Assembly: GCF_040643435.1 (NCBI RefSeq)
Contig: NZ_JBEYUH010000012.1
Coordinates: 1 to 64,000, forward strand
DNA length: 64,000 bases
Source of the DNA: Rhodococcus sp040643435
GTDB lineage: Bacteria > Actinomycetota > Actinomycetes > Mycobacteriales > Mycobacteriaceae
Direction: 5' to 3'
The notes under the pieces are model-generated. The model had not been told where the DNA came from. It was given only the letters and a program-made list of their open reading frames with translations, and ran no database searches. Numbering within the stretch: position 1 is the stretch's first letter; the number at the start of each line of letters is the position of its first letter. Of the stretch, positions 61,068 to 64,000 are shown in pieces. The translations under genes and the position numbers were made by a program.

Positions 61068-62062
61068 CCGATCTCAGCCACCTGGACGACCAGGGACGTG
61101 CCCGAATGGTGGACGTCTCGTCGAAGGCCGACACCACACGGGTCGCTGTGGCGGCGGGCGAGCTCGTCACCACCGCCGAGGTGGTCGCGCTCGTCCGGGC
61201 CGACGACATGCCCAAGGCCGACGTGCTGGCGACGGCGCGCATCGCCGGTATCGCCGCGGCGAAACGCACCTGGGAATTGATCCCTCTGTGTCATCAGCTC
61301 GCGTTGTCGTCGGTGAAGGTGATGTTCGGATTCACGGACACCTCCATCACGATCGAGGCCACGGCGAAGACCAAGGGCCCGACCGGAGTCGAGATGGAGG
61401 CACTCACTGCGGTCGCCGTCGCCGGTCTGACTTTGCACGACATGGTCAAGGCCGTCGATCCCGCGGCGGTCCTCGACGGTGTCCGCCTGCTCTCGAAGGA
61501 GGGAGGCAAGCGCGGCCACTGGACGCGCGACCACACGCCATCCCCGGACGAGGAGACGACATCACCGGCGCCGGTGGCGGATGAGACAGGGCATACGGCC
61601 ACGGTGGTCGTCGCGTCGACCGGTGTAGCAGCGGGCACCCGCGCCGACCGCACGGGCCCGCTCATCCGATCGTGGCTCGAGGACAAGGGATTCACGGTTC
61701 GCGGTCCGCTCGTGCACGCGGACGCGGACATCGCTGCCGGTCTCGCCGACGCGGTGCGTCCGGGTCCCGCCCTCGTCGTCACGACCGGCGGTACCGGAGC
61801 GTCGCCCACCGACGCCACCCCGGAAGCCACTCTCGCACTTCTCGATCGAGAACTGCCCGGCATCGCGGACGCAATCCGGCAGCGCGGACTCGGTGCCACA
61901 CCGCACGCCGTGCTCTCCCGCGGGGTCGCCGGACTCGTCGGACGCACGGTCGTCGTGAACCTCCCCGGATCGCCCGGTGGGGTGAAGGACGGCCTCGCCG
62001 CCCTCGACCCGATCCTCGACCATCTGTTGGCCCAAGTCGCAGGAGGCGGCGCCCATGAGTGA
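61064..62062 (+). CDS. moaCB: MoaC-MogA/MoaB fusion protein
   Basis: 332 aa bifunctional protein. Residues 1-155 are MoaC (cyclic pyranopterin monophosphate synthase): MVDVSSKADTTRVAVA, LIPLCHQLALSSV and KGPTGVEMEALTAV. Residues 180-332 are MogA/MoaB (molybdopterin adenylyltransferase): VVTTGGTGASPTDATPEAT (about 243-261) and VVVNLPGSPGGVKDG. The linker is Pro/Glu rich. The fusion couples the second and adenylation steps of cofactor synthesis. GTG start overlaps moeA stop by 4 bases; moaE starts 8 bases before its end. Confidence 0.94.
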   Translation: MTDLSHLDDQGRARMVDVSSKADTTRVAVAAGELVTTAEVVALVRADDMPKADVLATARIAGIAAAKRTWELIPLCHQLALSSVKVMFGFTDTSITIEATAKTKGPTGVEMEALTAVAVAGLTLHDMVKAVDPAAVLDGVRLLSKEGGKRGHWTRDHTPSPDEETTSPAPVADETGHTATVVVASTGVAAGTRADRTGPLIRSWLEDKGFTVRGPLVHADADIAAGLADAVRPGPALVVTTGGTGASPTDATPEATLALLDRELPGIADAIRQRGLGATPHAVLSRGVAGLVGRTVVVNLPGSPGGVKDGLAALDPILDHLLAQVAGGGAHE

Positions 62063-62468
62063 ACTGCTGGCCCGGATCTCGTCGGAGCCGCTGGATCCCG
62101 CCGCGGTCGACGCCGCGGTGGCCGGCGCCGAGCACGGCGCGGTGGTGGTCTTCACCGGTTTGGTCCGCAATCACGACGGCGGCGAGTCGGTGACCGCGCT
62201 GCAGTATCAGGCACATCCCGATGCCGAGGCGTTCCTGCGCCGGTGCTGCGAGGACGTCGCGGCGAGATCGGGGCTACCGGTCGCGGCCGTGCACCGAGTG
62301 GGCGATCTCACCATCGGCGATCTGGCGCTGGTCGCTGCGGTTGCGGCCCCGCATCGCGCGGAGGCCTTCGCTACGTGCGCCGAACTGGTCGAACGCATCA
62401 AATCCGAAGTACCCATCTGGAAGCGTCAGCACTTCACTGCGGGTGTCTCGGAGTGGGTGGGCCTGTAG
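62055..62468 (+). CDS. moaE: Molybdopterin synthase large subunit
   Basis: 137 aa, typical. It receives sulfur from MoaD. VVVFTGLVRNHDGGESVTALQY is the conserved N-terminal region; VHRVGDLTIGDLALVAAVAA and KSEVPIWKRQHFTAG supply the active-site Lys. It is last in the moe/moa run; a weak 6-bp GC hairpin lies just after the stop. Confidence 0.93.
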   Translation: MSELLARISSEPLDPAAVDAAVAGAEHGAVVVFTGLVRNHDGGESVTALQYQAHPDAEAFLRRCCEDVAARSGLPVAAVHRVGDLTIGDLALVAAVAAPHRAEAFATCAELVERIKSEVPIWKRQHFTAGVSEWVGL

Positions 62469-62675
62469 CCGCAGCGGCGGACGCCGCCGTCGGGTGCGGT
62501 AGGGTGACATGGTTCGGGTGTCACGACGACACCCACCGTCGTGGGATACCGGCGGCCCGGGATCGTGCCCGGCCCGCACGCACAGATGCACCGGCTTTCC
62601 TTGCGGCGATCGCACAGCACCACGGACCCCGTCCGTCGAGTGCACACACGCCGCATCGAAAGGCAGCGCTGTTTC
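62469..62675. promoter_or_regulatory. Leader region of the DEAD-box helicase
   Basis: 207 bases without a gene. A TAGGGT at 62500-62505 could be a -10 for the helicase, giving a 5' leader of about 165 bases. The leader contains a perfect 7-bp hairpin (62516-62522 with 62528-62534, loop ACGAC), and no strong Shine-Dalgarno is present before 62676. Such structured leaders occur on cold-induced RNA helicases, but that is inference. Confidence 0.35.
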
Positions 62676-64000
62676 ATGACCCCAACTTTCTCCGATCTCG
62701 GGGTGCCCCGCCCGCTCGTCGCCACTCTGAACGACGCCGGGATCACCAACCCGTTCCCGATCCAGGTGGACACCCTCCCCGACACTCTCGCGGGCCGCGA
62801 CGTGCTCGGCCGCGGGCGCACCGGAAGCGGTAAGACCCTGGCCTTCTCGATTCCGGTCGCCGCCCGGCTCGGCGGCAGCAGCACCCGGGCAGCCGGCCGC
62901 CCGCGTGGCCTGATCCTCGCCCCGACCCGCGAACTGGCCACCCAGATCGCAGCGGTCGTCGAACCGCTCGCCCACACATCGGGATTGAAGGTCACCACGA
63001 TCTTCGGCGGCGTGTCGCAGAAGCGTCAGGTCGAGGCGCTGCGTCGCGGTGTCGACATCGTCATCGCATGCCCCGGCCGCCTCGAGGACCTGATGCGCCA
63101 GAAGTTCGTCTCGCTCGACGAGGTCGAGGTGACCGTGCTCGACGAGGCAGACCACATGGCCGACCTCGGATTCCTGCCGGGCGTCACCCGAATTCTGACG
63201 GCTACGCCGAAAGACGGTCAGCGACTGCTGTTCTCGGCGACCCTGGACAACGGGGTCGACAAGCTCGTCAAGCGCTTCCTGAAGGACCCGGTCCTGCATT
63301 CGGTCGACGAGGCCCATTCCCCCGTTGCCGCAATGACCCATCACGTCTTCGACGTCGCCGACGTCGAGGCCAAGAAGAACCTCGTCCGCACGCTCGCTTC
63401 GGGAACCGGACGCCGAATCCTGTTCATGCGCACCAAGCATCAGGCTCGCAAGCTCGCCAAGCAGCTCACCGATTCCGGCATCCCGGCAGTGGACCTGCAC
63501 GGCAATCTCTCCCAGAACGCACGCGATCGCAATCTCGCCGCATTCTCCTCGGGTGAGGCCCGTGTACTCGTCGCGACGGACGTCGCTGCGCGCGGTGTGC
63601 ACGTCGACGACGTCGAACTCGTCGTGCATGTGGATCCGCCCGCCGAACACAAGGCCTATCTGCACCGTTCCGGCCGCACCGCACGTGCCGGCAGCACCGG
63701 CGACGTCGTCACCGTCGTTCTGCCCGACCAGCGCAAGGACCTCGCGGTCATCATGCGCAAGGCCGCGATCACCGTCACCCCGATCAAGGTGACAGCGAAC
63801 TCCGAGCACGTGCTCGACCTCGTCGGTGAGATCGCACCGCACGTGCCGCCGGCTCCGAAGCAGACCACCACATCGTCGCGCCCGCAGCGCAACAGCAGCA
63901 GCGGTCGCCGCTCGGCGGCTCCTCGTCAGGGTTCCACTCAGCGCACCGGTTCGGGACAGCGCGCTTCGGGTGGCCAGCGCTCCTCCGGTGGACAGCGCTC
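62676..64000 (+). CDS. DEAD-box RNA helicase, partial (3' end beyond the window)
   Basis: At least 441 codons are in the window and the frame is still open at the edge. Motifs are complete: FPIQ Q-motif, GRGRTGSGKT (motif I), PTRELA (Ia), VLDEADHMADLGF (II), SATLD (III), VATDVAARGVHVDD and HRSGRTARAG (VI). Residues after ~395 form a low-complexity Ser/Gly/Gln/Arg tail with near-repeats of SGGQRS, an RNA-binding type found in RhlE-like actinobacterial helicases. It likely unwinds mRNA or rRNA. Confidence 0.93.
   Translation, partial: MTPTFSDLGVPRPLVATLNDAGITNPFPIQVDTLPDTLAGRDVLGRGRTGSGKTLAFSIPVAARLGGSSTRAAGRPRGLILAPTRELATQIAAVVEPLAHTSGLKVTTIFGGVSQKRQVEALRRGVDIVIACPGRLEDLMRQKFVSLDEVEVTVLDEADHMADLGFLPGVTRILTATPKDGQRLLFSATLDNGVDKLVKRFLKDPVLHSVDEAHSPVAAMTHHVFDVADVEAKKNLVRTLASGTGRRILFMRTKHQARKLAKQLTDSGIPAVDLHGNLSQNARDRNLAAFSSGEARVLVATDVAARGVHVDDVELVVHVDPPAEHKAYLHRSGRTARAGSTGDVVTVVLPDQRKDLAVIMRKAAITVTPIKVTANSEHVLDLVGEIAPHVPPAPKQTTTSSRPQRNSSSGRRSAAPRQGSTQRTGSGQRASGGQRSSGGQR

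Noticed and set aside
1..64000. CRISPR array, tRNA or rRNA genes, insertion sequences, prophage
   Set aside because: I found no regularly spaced repeats, no clover-leaf sequences and no transposase or integrase motifs on either strand.

Overview
This 64 kb window is high-GC actinobacterial chromosome, most likely Rhodococcus or a close Mycobacteriales relative. The evidence is strong third-position GC bias, frequent GTG starts, 4-base stop/start overlaps, and a gene order that, from memory, tracks Mycobacterium tuberculosis Rv3005c to Rv3055 (doxX, lppZ, gatB, pfkA, gatA, gatC, ACT protein, ligA, metE-like, mnmA, iscS, etfA, etfB, methylglucose-polysaccharide genes, echA17-like, NUDIX, ABC ATPase, serB2, ctaD, fecB, nrdF/E/I/H, FMN reductase, TetR). 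I see no tRNA, rRNA, insertion sequence, integrase, CRISPR array or phage gene.

Layout. 1-4692: DoxX membrane protein, LppZ-like sugar-dehydrogenase-fold lipoprotein, gatB and pfkA. 4766-8671: an accessory block of a LuxR-type response regulator with its histidine kinase, and a divergent pair made of a secreted phospholipase A2-like protein and a membrane alpha/beta hydrolase. 8742-11487: gatA, gatC and an ACT protein. 11585-15841: glutamate decarboxylase, a YhgE/Pip membrane protein and an ABC-type ATPase whose nucleotide-binding motifs are degenerate. 15842-16743: a gene-poor stretch with a 29-base near-perfect inverted repeat. 16744-22223: ligA, metE-like, mnmA and cysteine desulfurase. 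22414-24201: electron-transfer flavoprotein, with a palindromic operator candidate upstream. 24429-34392: a probable methylglucose lipopolysaccharide (MGLP) region (methyltransferases, GH57 enzyme, glycosyltransferase, hexapeptide acyltransferase) with an inserted GNAT protein and amidase. 34446-41206: enoyl-CoA hydratase, NUDIX, ABC ATPase, GlgX-type debranching enzyme, Pth2-like protein and SerB2. 41376-45229: cytochrome oxidase subunit I, FecB-like lipoprotein and a NUDIX protein. 45305-49395: class Ib ribonucleotide reductase operon nrdHIEF behind two phased NrdR-box candidates. 49782-53472: a three-subunit molybdenum hydroxylase. 53649-58421: FMN reductase/TetR with a perfect operator palindrome, two META-domain lipoproteins, nucleosidase, fructosamine-kinase-like protein and nadE. 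58418-62468: molybdenum-cofactor genes moaD, moaA, moeA, moaC-mogA fusion and moaE. 62676 to the end: a DEAD-box helicase cut by the window edge.

How they fit together. The moa/moe genes can supply cofactor to the molybdenum hydroxylase 5 kb away. The Gat subunits are split by the accessory block but together make the Gln-tRNA amidotransferase. GH57 enzyme, glycosyltransferase, methyltransferase and acyltransferase form a coherent polymethylated glucan pathway. Many genes have a TANNNT hexamer 6-8 bases before the start codon, as expected for leaderless mRNAs, and this was used to choose several starts. The most unusual items are the YhgE/Pip plus degenerate-ATPase unit with the inverted-repeat region beside it, the PLA2/hydrolase pair next to a two-component system, and the cysteine-rich FAD subunit of the molybdenum hydroxylase.
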